From Bacillota bacterium (GTDB lineage: Bacteria; Bacillota; Clostridia; Christensenellales; UMGS416), in NCBI GenBank assembly GCA_023435705.1, contig JAEYRH010000016.1, positions 186,001 through 250,000 of the forward strand: a stretch of DNA of 64,000 nt. The letters are read 5' to 3'. The notes under the pieces are model-generated. The model did no database searches. It saw only the letters and a program-made list of their open reading frames with translations, and was not told the origin of the DNA. The position numbers were made by a program, and so were the translations under genes. Positions within the stretch are counted from its first letter, which is position 1, and every line of letters begins with the position of its first letter. Positions 16,872-25,987 of this stretch are shown piece after piece.

Positions 16872-17609
16872 ATGAGAGCAGACGGCAGGCAGCACAACCA
16901 GTTGAGATCGATCAAAATCACACCGAACTTCATCGGCAGCGCGGCAGGCTCCGTGCTCATTGAGTGGGGTCACACCCGCGTGATCTGCACGGCAACGCTG
17001 GAAGAAAAGGTGCCACCGTTCAAAGTGGGCAGCGGGGAAGGCTGGCTCACCGCCGAATATGCGATGCTGCCTGCCTCCACCTCCACACGCAAGCCTCGCG
17101 AAACGCTGAAGCCAGACGGGCGCTCCATGGAGATCCGCCGCCTTATCGGTCGGGCGATGCGGGCGGCAATTGACTTTACCGCGCTGGGTGAGCGCACCGT
17201 TACTTTGGATTGTGATGTGATTGAAGCCGACGGCGGCACCCGCACCGCCTCTGTCACCGGCGCGTTCGTGGCATTGGCGCTGGCTGTGGGCAAGTGGCAG
17301 GCAGAGGGTATGCTCGAGCGTTCACCGCTCATTGGTCATGTGGCGGCGGTCTCAGTGGGGGTCGTGGGAGGAGAACCAATGCTGGACCTCTGTTACCGCG
17401 AGGACTCCAGTGCCGATGTGGATTTGAACGCGGTGATGACAGAAGACGGTCGGTTCATTGAGGTGCAGGGCACCGGAGAAAAGGCTGCTTTCACAAAGGC
17501 TGAGCTGGATGCGATGCTCAAGCTGGCCGGCGAAGGAATCCGCCAATTGATCCGAGAACAAAAGAAAGCGTTGAAGGGAGTCCAATACCTCGATGCTCAA
17601 AGAGGATAA
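16872..17609 (+). CDS. rph: Ribonuclease PH
   Basis: Phosphorolytic 3'-to-5' exoribonuclease that trims tRNA 3' ends. The 245-residue length and motifs are standard: RADGRQHNQLR at the start, SVLIEWGHTRVICTA, GWLTAEYAMLPAST, the phosphate-site EIRRLIGRAMRAA and TLDCDVIEADGGTRTAS. Homologues of this type form hexameric rings. GAGG about 10 bases upstream supports the ATG at 16872. It overlaps rdgB by 17 bases and heads a three-gene unit with it and ysnB. Confidence 0.97.
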   Translation: MRADGRQHNQLRSIKITPNFIGSAAGSVLIEWGHTRVICTATLEEKVPPFKVGSGEGWLTAEYAMLPASTSTRKPRETLKPDGRSMEIRRLIGRAMRAAIDFTALGERTVTLDCDVIEADGGTRTASVTGAFVALALAVGKWQAEGMLERSPLIGHVAAVSVGVVGGEPMLDLCYREDSSADVDLNAVMTEDGRFIEVQGTGEKAAFTKAELDAMLKLAGEGIRQLIREQKKALKGVQYLDAQRG

Positions 17610-18189
17610 ACTGGTCATTGCCACCAACAATGCCCACAAGGTGCGTGAAATCAAGGCGATCATTTCCGAACGGTTTGGCGGCATAGAGTCCATGGCAGAG
17701 GCTGGGATCAATCTGGATGTGGAGGAGACTGGCTCAACCTTCACGGAGAACGCCGTTCTGAAGGCTGTGGCGGTGGCAAAGGCTGCCGGCTGTTGGGCGC
17801 TGGCAGATGACTCCGGCATCTGTGTGGATGCATTGGGCGGCGCACCAGGCGTTTATTCGGCCCGTTGGAGCGGTTTGGGCGATCAGGGCAACAACGAAAA
17901 GCTGATGGCGGAGATGGCCGGCAGGCAGAACCGTGCGGCCCATTATGCTTGTGCAATGGCGCTTGCGAACCCTGATGGTTTTGTGCTGACGGCGGAGGGC
18001 CGTTGCGAAGGTATCATCGGCACCGAACCAAAAGGGCATCGGGGATTTGGGTATGATCCATACTTTATCGTGGAGGAATATGGCTGCGCAATGGCCGAAT
18101 TGCCGGATGAGGTGAAAAACAGCATCAGCCACCGCAAGCGGGCGTTGGAGGCGCTCATTACCAGAATGGGCGAGGTTGGGCTCGAATGA
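17593..18189 (+). CDS. rdgB: XTP/dITP pyrophosphatase (RdgB/HAM1)
   Basis: House-cleaning enzyme hydrolysing dITP, XTP and ITP to monophosphates so they are not built into DNA or RNA. The 198-residue protein shows the phosphate-binding start VIATNNAHKVREI, the FTENAVLKA helix, the catalytic ALADDSGICVDAL, and the substrate-specificity loop GFGYDPYF with SHRKRAL near the end. It begins inside rph and overlaps ysnB through ATGA, so the three are translated in series. B. subtilis ysnA is the equivalent. Confidence 0.96.
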   Translation: MLKEDKLVIATNNAHKVREIKAIISERFGGIESMAEAGINLDVEETGSTFTENAVLKAVAVAKAAGCWALADDSGICVDALGGAPGVYSARWSGLGDQGNNEKLMAEMAGRQNRAAHYACAMALANPDGFVLTAEGRCEGIIGTEPKGHRGFGYDPYFIVEEYGCAMAELPDEVKNSISHRKRALEALITRMGEVGLE

Positions 18190-18644
18190 GGATCCTCGTG
18201 GTGGCAGACACCCATGGCAGCCCGTCACTGCTGCTGGATGCCGTGCGGCAGGCGGGGAAAACAGACATGCTCCTGCACCTGGGTGATGGCCAGCGGGATT
18301 GCGCGGTGTTGGAGCCCATTTATGACGGACAGATCATCCGCGTACGGGGCAATTGCGACTTCGGGCCCTATGATGAAATGGAGCACTTGATCCCACTGGA
18401 CGGGGCAATCATTTTTGCAACCCACGGTCATTTGTATGACGCCAAGATCACGCTCAACAAGCTATGGTTCAAGGGCAGGGAAGTGGGAGCAGACATTGTC
18501 TGCTTTGGTCACACCCATGTGCCGCTGCTGGAAAGGCAGGGAGAGATCACCTTGTTGAACCCCGGAAGCCTCCGGCATGTGAAAACTTACGCAATCATTG
18601 AGGTATCCAATGGCAAGCAAACAATCACAATGCATCGGTTTTAA
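18186..18644 (+). CDS. YfcE/YsnB-type metallophosphoesterase
   Basis: A 152-residue calcineurin-like phosphoesterase of the MJ0936/YfcE family, which has phosphodiesterase activity on test substrates; the natural substrate is unknown. Metal ligands appear as VADTHGS near residue 5, LGDGQRD, RGNCD, ATHGHLY and CFGHTHVP; the last motif NPGSLR is typical. The order rph-rdgB-ysnB matches B. subtilis. Transcription probably ends here or runs into the Phe T-box region, as no clear terminator follows. Confidence 0.92.
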   Translation: MRILVVADTHGSPSLLLDAVRQAGKTDMLLHLGDGQRDCAVLEPIYDGQIIRVRGNCDFGPYDEMEHLIPLDGAIIFATHGHLYDAKITLNKLWFKGREVGADIVCFGHTHVPLLERQGEITLLNPGSLRHVKTYAIIEVSNGKQTITMHRF

Positions 18645-18688
18645 TGAGTGAACCGCATAAAATTTCAGCCTTGAGGAGAATATGAGGA

Positions 18689-18717
18689 TTGCTTTTCCTC
18701 CCGGCATTTGGTAAACT
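18689..18717 (+). promoter_or_regulatory. Candidate promoter of the pheS leader
   Basis: TTGCTT (18689-18694), 17-base spacer, TAAACT (18712-18717), about 12 bases before the conserved start of the T-box leader. Matches are moderate. Confidence 0.45.
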
Positions 18718-18729
18718 ATTAGAAACGCA

Positions 18730-18951
18730 ATGATCGGGAAGAGTATCCCAGCATCCACGGCATCAGAGAGGCGGCGCCACCGGCTGAGAGCGCTGCCAGC
18801 ACGGGATCGGGAGAAGTTCGCCCGGGAGCGGCGCGCTGAAGCAATAGTAGGCGCAGACGGCGGCCCCGTTATGGCCTCAATGAGATGCCTTGTACAAGGC
18901 AATTTGGGTGGTACCGCGATGCCTTCGCCCCATATCGGGCGAGGGCTTTTT
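18730..18951 (+). promoter_or_regulatory. T-box leader, tRNA-Phe responsive
   Basis: Uncharged tRNA-Phe binding would favour an antiterminator and switch on pheST. The conserved T-box TGGGTGGTACCGCG is at 18905-18918. The terminator has arms 18921-18930 and 18937-18946 followed by TTTTT. The specifier is read as TTC (18817-18819): this position lines up exactly with TGG in the trpS leader, with GCCxGGGAG and GGCGCGCTGAA shared downstream. Stem I starts with ATGATCGGGAAG (18730), also shared with the trpS leader, and has an AGTA motif right after. Confidence 0.93.
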
Positions 18952-18974
18952 GTTTTTCTAAGAAAAGGGGTGCG

Positions 18975-20006
18975 ATGATGCAACAGGAATTGGACCGGAT
19001 TGCCGCTGAGGCGCGCTCGGCACTGGCAAACGCCGCCACGGCCAACGATGTGGAGCAATTGAGAGTCAAGGTGCTTGGAAAGAAGGGCGACCTCACACTG
19101 ATCCTCAGGACAATGGGCAGTCTCTCGGCAGAGGAGAGGCCCAAAATGGGCAAACTTGTCAACGACCTCAGGCTTGCGCTGGAGGAGGAGCTAGACCAAA
19201 AGCTGGCCTCCCTACAGCAGGCTGAAAAGATGGCTCGGCTTGCTGCTGAGCGGCTGGACGTCACCATTCCAGGCAAGAAACCGGTGTCCGGCCACCTGCA
19301 CCCGTTGTCGCTTGTGCGCCGGGAGCTGGAAGATATTTTCATCGGCATGGGCTTTGAGATTGCCGAGGGGCCGGAAATCGAGTGGGATCATTTCAACTTC
19401 ACACTTTTAAACCTGCCCCCGAACCATCCCTCCCGCGATATGCACGATTCGTTTTATGTGAGCGAAAACACGCTGCTGCGCACCCATACGTCGCCTGTGC
19501 AGGCCCGCACCATGCTTGCGAAGGGCGTGCCGATCCGCGTGATTTGCCCCGGTCGTGTCTACCGCCTGGACGAGGTGGATGCCACCCACTCACCGGTCTT
19601 TCACCAAGTGGAAGGCCTGGTCGTGGACAAGGGTATCAACATGGGGCATCTGAAGGGCACGCTGGATATTTTCGCTCGAGAGTTCTACGGCGCAAAGACC
19701 CGGACGCGGTTCCGGCCGTCGTTCTTCCCGTTCACCGAGCCCAGTGCAGAGGTGGACATCTCCTGCTATGTGTGTGACGGTAAGGATGATGGCTGCCGGG
19801 TGTGCAGGGGCACCGGCTGGATTGAGATCCTGGGCTGCGGCATGGTGAACCCCAAGGTGCTCGACATGTGCGGTGTTGACTCCAATGTGTATTCAGGCTT
19901 CGCTTTCGGCATGGGCCTGGACCGTATTGCTGTGAGCCGTTATGGCATCTCTGACCTGCGCACAATGTTTGAAAACGATCTGCGGTTCCTGGAACAGATT
20001 CGGTGA
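18975..20006 (+). CDS. pheS: Phenylalanyl-tRNA synthetase alpha subunit
   Basis: Catalytic subunit of the alpha2-beta2 enzyme that charges tRNA-Phe. The 343-residue product has an N-terminal coiled-coil (about 1-85) that contacts tRNA, then the class II core: motif 2 region with PVFHQVEGLVVDKG, FRPSFFPFTEPSAEVDI, and motif 3 GFAFGMGLDRIA. A four-cysteine zinc-like knuckle (CYVCDGKDDGCRVC) interrupts the core, seen in some Gram-positive homologues. ATG 18975 (or the next codon 18978) follows AAAAGGGG; frames upstream run through the T-box terminator and are rejected. pheT follows after 10 bases. Confidence 0.97.
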   Translation: MMQQELDRIAAEARSALANAATANDVEQLRVKVLGKKGDLTLILRTMGSLSAEERPKMGKLVNDLRLALEEELDQKLASLQQAEKMARLAAERLDVTIPGKKPVSGHLHPLSLVRRELEDIFIGMGFEIAEGPEIEWDHFNFTLLNLPPNHPSRDMHDSFYVSENTLLRTHTSPVQARTMLAKGVPIRVICPGRVYRLDEVDATHSPVFHQVEGLVVDKGINMGHLKGTLDIFAREFYGAKTRTRFRPSFFPFTEPSAEVDISCYVCDGKDDGCRVCRGTGWIEILGCGMVNPKVLDMCGVDSNVYSGFAFGMGLDRIAVSRYGISDLRTMFENDLRFLEQIR

Positions 20007-20016
20007 GGTGAAAAAA

Positions 20017-22446
20017 ATGAAAACTCCATTGAAATGGTTGAGACAATATGTGGATATCGATGTGCCGGTGGAGGAATTTACCCGCCGTATGATCATGTGC
20101 GGCTTTGAGGTGGAGGATGTGGAGGATCGTGGCGCTGAAGTGGCCAACGTGGTGGTGGGCCGCATCATTAAGCTCGAGAAACATCCCAACGCCGACAAGC
20201 TTCAGATCTGCGCCATTGACGTTGGCGGTGAAAAGCCGTTGCAGATCGTAACCGGTGCCACCAATGTGTTTGAAGGCGCGGTTGTGCCAGTAGCTATGAT
20301 CGGTTCGAAACTGCCCGGCGGCATCGAGATCAAGCGCAGCAAGCTACGCGGTGTGGAAAGCGAAGGCATGCTATGCTCCGGACAAGAGCTGAACATCGAC
20401 GACGGCTGGTACGAAGGCGCCGAGGTGGATGGCATCCTAATCCTGCATGAAGACTGCCCGCTGGGTGGTGATGTGAAAGCCATTGTGGGCATTGCTGAGC
20501 CGGTGATCGACTTCAAAATCACCGCCAATCGCGCAGCGGACTGCATGTGCGTGACAGGGCTGGCCCGCGAGGCCGCCGTGGTGCTGGGCAAGAAGCTTAG
20601 CGAACCCATCAATGGCTACACCGAAGCTGGCGGCAGCATCGCCGATTATGTCCAGGTGGAAATCAAAGACTCCAGCCTCTGCCCCCGTTACATGGCGAAG
20701 GCCGTGCGTAACGTGAGTATTGAACCCTCTCCGCTGTGGATGCGGCAGGCGCTGGCGGCAGCCGGAGTGCGCCCGATCAATAACATCGTGGATATCACGA
20801 ACTACGTGATGCTGGAAACCGGCCAGCCGATGCACGCCTTTGACCACCGCACGATTCGTGGCAATCGAATCATTGTGCGCCGCGCTTCCCCCGGCGAAAA
20901 GCTCTTGACGCTGGATGAAAAGGAGCGCACACTCACAGGTTCCATGCTGGTGATCGCCGACGGAGAGGGACCGGTGGGCCTGGCTGGCATCATGGGCGGG
21001 GAGCAATCCGGCATTTATGACGACACGAAGACTGTAGTGTTTGAGTGCGCCAACTTCGAGTGGAGCCAGATCCGGCTCACCTCACGGGCGCTGGGCATAC
21101 GCACCGAATCCTCTGCGCGCTATGAAAAGGCACTACCCCAGTCTCTGCCGGAAGTGGCGCTGGAGCGGGCACTCACACTCATACAGGAGTTGAACGCCGG
21201 TGAGATCGTTTCTGGCGTGATCGATTGCCGGGCCAGTGTGCAGGAGGCGAGGAAGCTCAAGGTTGAGATCCCGCGGATCACTGGCATCCTGGGCCAGCAG
21301 ATCGCGACGGAGCGTATTGTACAGATCATGGAAACGCTGGGTTTCGGCGTAGCACTGGCCGGTGACACACTGAGCCTTGATGTGCCGCCATGGCGGCAGG
21401 ACGTGGAAACTTGGGCAGACATCGCTGAAGAAGTGCAGCGCATACACGGATATGATTCGATTCCGTCAATTGCACCGCCCGGAGAGGCGCTGCAAGGCCG
21501 GCGAACCCGCCGTCAGGAGCAGGTCTATAAGTTGCGCAACCTGCTTGCAGGCATGGGCCTCAATGAAGCGCTGAGCTATTCCTTCATGGCCCCGCAGGCA
21601 CTGGACCGACTGGGGCTGCCCGAGGGAGACTGTTTGCGTGACGCCGTTCAGATCCTCAACCCCATCGGTGAGGACTATAGCCTGATGCGCACCACGATGG
21701 CCCCGGCGATGCTGCGGTCTATCGCGTCCAATTTGAGCCGAAAAGCCCAGTCGGTTCGACTGTTTGAGCTAGGCAGGGTCTACCGGCCAAATCCTGAGGG
21801 CGACCCACTGGAGCTGGGAGGTAAGTATTCGCTTTCCACCCCGGCCATCGAGACAGAGACACTGTGCATTGGTATTGCCGACGATAACCAGGATTTCTTC
21901 AGCCTGAAGGGCATTGTGGAAGCACTGCTAGCACGCTTTGGCATTGTGGGCGTTGAGTTCAAAGCAGGTGCTGCAGCATATTACCACCCAGGCCGCAGCG
22001 CCGAAGCATGGCTGGGTGATTGCAAGCTTGCTTCGTTGGGCCAGATACATCCCGACACCGCAGAGGCTTTTGAGGTCGGCCATGCCGTGCTGCTGGCAGA
22101 GGTGGATGTGGACGGCTTGCTCGCGTTTGGCAGCGCCGACGAGGCCATCAAGCCCTTGCCTAAGTTTCCATCGGTAACCCGCGACCTGGCCGTGTCGGTG
22201 GATAAGCTTTGCCCAGTGGGCGCCATGCTTGAAACAATCCGTAAAGCTGCCAAACCTCTGCTGGAGCAGGTGGATCTGTTCGATATTTATGAGGGCAAGC
22301 AAGCTGGCGAGGGCAAAAAGAGTGTGGCGTTCACAATGGTGATGCGCGCTGCCGACCGCACGCTGGTGGATGATGAGGTAAACGCCTGCTTCGACACAGT
22401 CGTCAAGGCGCTATCTAGTGCGTTTGGTGCGGAAATCCGCAAATAA
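20017..22446 (+). CDS. pheT: Phenylalanyl-tRNA synthetase beta subunit
   Basis: An 809-residue subunit of the heterotetrameric enzyme, with the tRNA-binding OB fold (about 40-150; VVVGRIIKLEKHPNADKLQI), the B3/B4 editing domain that clears Tyr-tRNA-Phe, the B5 domain, the catalytic-like core, and the C-terminal ferredoxin-fold anticodon-binding domain (KFPSVTRDLAVSVD near residue 720). GGTGAGGTG at 20002-20010 places the start at 20017. No terminator was found between pheT and zapA, so the Phe T-box may also control zapA. Confidence 0.97.
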   Translation: MKTPLKWLRQYVDIDVPVEEFTRRMIMCGFEVEDVEDRGAEVANVVVGRIIKLEKHPNADKLQICAIDVGGEKPLQIVTGATNVFEGAVVPVAMIGSKLPGGIEIKRSKLRGVESEGMLCSGQELNIDDGWYEGAEVDGILILHEDCPLGGDVKAIVGIAEPVIDFKITANRAADCMCVTGLAREAAVVLGKKLSEPINGYTEAGGSIADYVQVEIKDSSLCPRYMAKAVRNVSIEPSPLWMRQALAAAGVRPINNIVDITNYVMLETGQPMHAFDHRTIRGNRIIVRRASPGEKLLTLDEKERTLTGSMLVIADGEGPVGLAGIMGGEQSGIYDDTKTVVFECANFEWSQIRLTSRALGIRTESSARYEKALPQSLPEVALERALTLIQELNAGEIVSGVIDCRASVQEARKLKVEIPRITGILGQQIATERIVQIMETLGFGVALAGDTLSLDVPPWRQDVETWADIAEEVQRIHGYDSIPSIAPPGEALQGRRTRRQEQVYKLRNLLAGMGLNEALSYSFMAPQALDRLGLPEGDCLRDAVQILNPIGEDYSLMRTTMAPAMLRSIASNLSRKAQSVRLFELGRVYRPNPEGDPLELGGKYSLSTPAIETETLCIGIADDNQDFFSLKGIVEALLARFGIVGVEFKAGAAAYYHPGRSAEAWLGDCKLASLGQIHPDTAEAFEVGHAVLLAEVDVDGLLAFGSADEAIKPLPKFPSVTRDLAVSVDKLCPVGAMLETIRKAAKPLLEQVDLFDIYEGKQAGEGKKSVAFTMVMRAADRTLVDDEVNACFDTVVKALSSAFGAEIRK

Positions 22447-22486
22447 AGGCACTATATGTTGGAAAAACTGGAACTTGCTACTTGTG

Positions 22487-22525
22487 CCCTGCGATGCAAT
22501 CGGGTAAAATGAAGTCATCGCAGGG
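22487..22525 (+). promoter_or_regulatory. Perfect inverted repeat over the zapA ribosome binding site
   Basis: CCCTGCGATG (22487-22496) pairs exactly with CATCGCAGGG (22516-22525) across 19 bases. The right arm contains the AGGG that begins the likely Shine-Dalgarno (AGGGTGG), so folding would mask it in a pheT-zapA read-through RNA. A TAAAAT at 22505-22510 in the loop could be a -10 box for an RNA without the left arm. Confidence 0.55.
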
Positions 22526-22532
22526 TGGGGTG

Positions 22533-22865
22533 GTGTGCGCGTTGGCGGAGAGAAGAAAGACCATTGTTCGGATCGCCGGAAAAGAATACACGCTGCTGGC
22601 CGACCTCCCGGAGGAGTATATCCACAAGGTGGCTATCTACGTGGACAAGAAGATGAACGAGGTCTCGCGCCAGCGTGGCGACCTGAGCACAGCAATGCTG
22701 GCTGTGCTCGCGGCCATCAACATGGCCGATGAGGTGATGGAGCTGCGCGGTGAGAAGGAGACCTATCAGAAGATGGACCGTGCGAGGGTCCCTCAGCCGC
22801 CGCAACAGCAGCCCCAACCGAACCGCAGCAACGTGGCTTCCTTCAAGGAGGCGAAGAAAGGCTGA
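22533..22865 (+). CDS. zapA: Cell division protein ZapA
   Basis: Small protein that bundles FtsZ filaments at midcell. The core RKTIVRIAGKEYTLLADLPE with YIHKVAIYVDKKMNEV is the ZapA signature; a helix with ALAAINMADE-like residues and a Gln/Pro-rich C-terminal tail follow. The start is uncertain: GTG at 22533 has an AGGGTGG-type site close by, TTG at 22542 and ATG at 22509 are alternatives. It follows pheT as in B. subtilis (there with rnhC between) and is closed by a strong terminator at 22888. Length from GTG is 110 residues. Confidence 0.9.
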   Translation: MCALAERRKTIVRIAGKEYTLLADLPEEYIHKVAIYVDKKMNEVSRQRGDLSTAMLAVLAAINMADEVMELRGEKETYQKMDRARVPQPPQQQPQPNRSNVASFKEAKKG

Positions 22866-22887
22866 CGGTTTCACCGTCATGATGGAC

Positions 22888-22914
22888 AGGGCAGCGGCAA
22901 CGCTGCCCTTTTTG
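22888..22914 (+). terminator. Terminator of pheST-zapA
   Basis: AGGGCAGCG (22888-22896) pairs with CGCTGCCCT (22901-22909) around GCAA and runs into TTTTT. A second small stem, TGACGGT/ACCGTCA, lies at 22863-22879 over the zapA stop. Confidence 0.9.
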
Positions 22915-22964
22915 TCTGAACAATGGCGGTCTAAATGCAACTTCCTTTTGTGGAGGTGGAAATT

Positions 22965-23525
22965 GTGTATGATGAAATCCTTGGTTTCTTCACGTAGCGA
23001 AGAAGCATTCGCTCCTATCAGGACAAGCTTGTGGAAGAAGAAAAGATACAGATTATTCTTGAAGCTGCCATGTCAGCTCCTTCTGCATGCAACACACAGC
23101 CGTGGGAAATTATTGTGACACAGGATCAATCAGTACTGGAAGAGATCCGGGAAGCCTTGCCGATGGCTCGCTATCATCCGCCTTGCGCCATTACTGTGTG
23201 CGCCAATACCGATCTCTGCCGCAACACAAAGCAAATGTGGGTGCAGGACTGCAGCGCTGCGATGCAGAATATCCTTCTGGCTGCCACCGCTCTTGGACTT
23301 GGCTCGCTATGGATTGGAGTATATGGGGTTGAGCCATTTGTTCGTAAGGTATCAGCAGTCATGAACTTGCCGGAGCATGTTGTGCCGCTGGGTATTGCAT
23401 ACATTGGGTATGCCAATGAAGCCAAAGAACCCAGAACACAATACAATGAGAAGAGGGTTTATCGGGAAAAGTATGACTTGACCCGGAAGCATAAAGCCCG
23501 TCCCAAGAACTTGAAACACAGATAA
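22965..23525 (+). pseudogene. Nitroreductase family gene with an in-frame amber codon
   Basis: Reading from GTG 22965, which has GGAGGTGG 5 bases upstream, gives VYDEILGFFT, then TAG at 22995-22997, then RRSIRSYQDKLVEEEKIQ in the same frame and a normal nitroreductase to 23525. RRSIR is the family's FMN-phosphate contact, so the break falls just before an essential motif. The remainder (PSACNTQPWEI, CSAAMQNILLAATALGLG) is intact and shows no frameshift. Restart at GTG 23031 would give a 164-residue protein lacking that motif. TAG ends several other genes here (mreB, plsY, SASP, mutS2), so recoding is unlikely. A recent nonsense mutation or a sequence error fits best. Confidence 0.8.
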
Positions 23526-23624
23526 TCGCCATGAAATCCGTGGTGAAGACAACAATACTTCTGGTTTCCCGAAGACTGTATAGATGTGTGTCATGCATCC
23601 GATTTTGTGATTGAGGTTAAGGGT

Positions 23625-25979
23625 ATGAATGAGAAGGCAATCAAGACACTTGAGTTTGATAAAATCCGAGCAATGCTGGCCAATGAGTGCCTTTCTGAGA
23701 TGAGCCGTGAGCTGGCGGAAAATCTAGTGCCATCCACGAACCCGCTGGAAGTGGCAGTGAGCCAAAACGAGACCTGGGAAGCCGTGGACTACATGGACAA
23801 GACAGGCTCGGCACCGCTGCATGGTTTCAACGATGTGCGCGACAGCCTGCACAAAGCCCGTATCGGCTTGATTCTTGGGCCCGGAGAGCTACTGCGCGTT
23901 GCCGGCACTCTTCGCGTGTCTCGCAACGTGAAAGCCGTGTTTCAAAAGGATAAATCTCCGGCAGGCCCATATCTTTTAGAGTTGGCCGGAGCGTTAATAT
24001 CACTGCGTGATCTGGAGGAGACGATCGAGCGCTCCATCGAAAATGAGGAGCGTGTGGCGGATGCCGCATCATCTGAATTAGCTTCCATCCGCCGAAAGAT
24101 CGGGTTGTGCCATGTGCGAATTCGTCAAAAGCTGGATGGCATCCTGCGATCACCACGCTATAAAGACGCACTGATGGATGCCATCGTGACGCAGCGGGGG
24201 GGGCGCTATGTGGTGCCGGTGCGGCAGGAGCAGAAGGGCAAGGTGCCTGGCTTGGTGCATGACCAGTCCGGCAGCGGAGCCACGCTTTTCATTGAGCCGC
24301 TGGAGGTTGTGGAGATCAATAACGAGCTTCGGGAGCTGGAGCTCATGGAGATCGAAGAAGTACAGCGTGTGCTGATGGCGCTCACTGAGTCGCTGCGGCC
24401 TCACGGTGAGATGATTGGATATGCATTGGAATCGCTGGCCCGGATGGATTTCGCCTTTGCCAAGGCAAGGTTGGCCGGCCTTATGTCCGCTCGTCGCCCG
24501 GAGATCAACAACCAGGGCCATGTGCGCATCGTGCGGGGCCGTCACCCCTTGATTGCGGCGGATACTGTGGTGCCGGTGAGCCTGGAGCTTGGGCGGCACT
24601 TCACATCGCTGCTGATCACCGGGCCCAACACCGGCGGCAAGACTGTTACGCTCAAAACCACCGGCCTGTTTGCGCTGATGACGCAAGCCGGGCTTTACAT
24701 ACCGGCAGACGATGGCTGCACAATGCCGGTGTTTGACGGTGTGTTTGCCGATATTGGCGATGAACAAAGCATTGAGCAGAGCCTTTCCACATTTTCGTCG
24801 CACATGCGCAACATTGTGTCCATCCTGGAGCAGGCAGATGGGGGCTCGCTGGTGCTGCTGGATGAGTTGGGAGCCGGCACTGACCCCAATGAGGGCTCGG
24901 CACTTGCCATCTCAATACTGGAACGCCTAAAAGCGCGGCACAGCCGCACGATGGCCACCACGCACTACAGCGAACTGAAGGCTTACGCCATCGCAACCGC
25001 CGGCGTCGAGAATGCCTCGATGGAGTTCGATGTGGAGACGCTACGGCCCACCTATCGGTTGATGATGGGCATCCCCGGCAAATCCAACGCTTTTGAAATC
25101 TCCCGGAGACTTGGCCTGCCAGAGGCGATCATTGACAGCGCAAGGGAGCGGCTGAGCAAGGAGATCATCCGATTCGAGGACGTGATCCAGACTGCCGAAA
25201 AGCACAAGGAAGCGGCTCTCAGGGAGCGTGAAGAAGCGGAGGCGCTGCGCCGCGAGATCTCAGATTTGCATAAAATTGCCGACCGCGAACGAGAGCGGCT
25301 GGAGAAACAACGCGACAAGATCCTTGCTGACGCTCGTGACGAAGCTCGCAAGGTCGTGGAAAAGGTTCGGTTGGAAGCGGAGGCTGCCATAAAGGAAGTT
25401 CGGCAGTTGAAGCTCAACCGCACAGGCAACACCGAGCGGGAGATCCAACAGGCCCGTGACAAGCTGCGAGAAGCAGCTGTGGCAGTGGCTGACAGCGCCC
25501 AAGCCGAGCGACTGACGCCGCCGCCAAAAGACCTGAAGCCTGGCGAGTTGGTGATTTTACTGGATTCCCAGCAGCCAGCCTCGGTGCTCACTGTGCCGGA
25601 CGGCAAGGGCGATCTCACAGTGCAGGCCGGCATCATGAAGCTTTCCACCAATGTGAAAAGGCTCCGGCGGGCAGATGCCACCGAGCGCAAGGCCGAGCGG
25701 CGCGAAGAGCGGGCATCAAAGCTACGGCTCGGCAGTGTGGCCCGCGAGCTGGATATCCGCGGCCACAACGGTGAAGACGGCATTATGGAGATGGATAGCT
25801 ACCTTGATGAGGCCGTGATGGCAGGCCTAAAGGAAGTCAATGTGATTCACGGAAAGGGCACCGGCAAGCTCCGGGCCGCCATCCATGACCACCTGCGCCA
25901 CCACCCCCATGTGAAGAGTTTCCGATTGGGGCGGTTTGGGGAAGGGGAAGACGGCGTGACAATTGTGACGCTGGAATAG
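23625..25979 (+). CDS. mutS2: MutS2 ATPase/endonuclease with Smr domain
   Basis: A 784-residue MutS2. It lacks the mismatch-recognition domains of MutS and instead ends in an Smr nuclease domain. Roles shown in the family are suppression of recombination and rescue of collided ribosomes. Walker A is GPNTGGKT near residue 332, Walker B LVLLDELGAGTDP near 409; a long charged coiled-coil spans about 510-625; Smr starts near 705 with LDIRGHNGEDG and includes IHGKGTGKLR. Start at 23625 has GAGG upstream and matches the family start; earlier in-frame codons have no support. Same neighbourhood as B. subtilis (pheT-zapA-...-mutSB). Confidence 0.95.
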   Translation: MNEKAIKTLEFDKIRAMLANECLSEMSRELAENLVPSTNPLEVAVSQNETWEAVDYMDKTGSAPLHGFNDVRDSLHKARIGLILGPGELLRVAGTLRVSRNVKAVFQKDKSPAGPYLLELAGALISLRDLEETIERSIENEERVADAASSELASIRRKIGLCHVRIRQKLDGILRSPRYKDALMDAIVTQRGGRYVVPVRQEQKGKVPGLVHDQSGSGATLFIEPLEVVEINNELRELELMEIEEVQRVLMALTESLRPHGEMIGYALESLARMDFAFAKARLAGLMSARRPEINNQGHVRIVRGRHPLIAADTVVPVSLELGRHFTSLLITGPNTGGKTVTLKTTGLFALMTQAGLYIPADDGCTMPVFDGVFADIGDEQSIEQSLSTFSSHMRNIVSILEQADGGSLVLLDELGAGTDPNEGSALAISILERLKARHSRTMATTHYSELKAYAIATAGVENASMEFDVETLRPTYRLMMGIPGKSNAFEISRRLGLPEAIIDSARERLSKEIIRFEDVIQTAEKHKEAALREREEAEALRREISDLHKIADRERERLEKQRDKILADARDEARKVVEKVRLEAEAAIKEVRQLKLNRTGNTEREIQQARDKLREAAVAVADSAQAERLTPPPKDLKPGELVILLDSQQPASVLTVPDGKGDLTVQAGIMKLSTNVKRLRRADATERKAERREERASKLRLGSVARELDIRGHNGEDGIMEMDSYLDEAVMAGLKEVNVIHGKGTGKLRAAIHDHLRHHPHVKSFRLGRFGEGEDGVTIVTLE

Positions 25980-25987
25980 CACAGAAT

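Noticed and set aside
22995..22997. Amber codon read as pyrrolysine or another residue
   Set aside because: TAG closes several intact genes in the window and no downstream insertion element is visible; a nonsense mutation is simpler.
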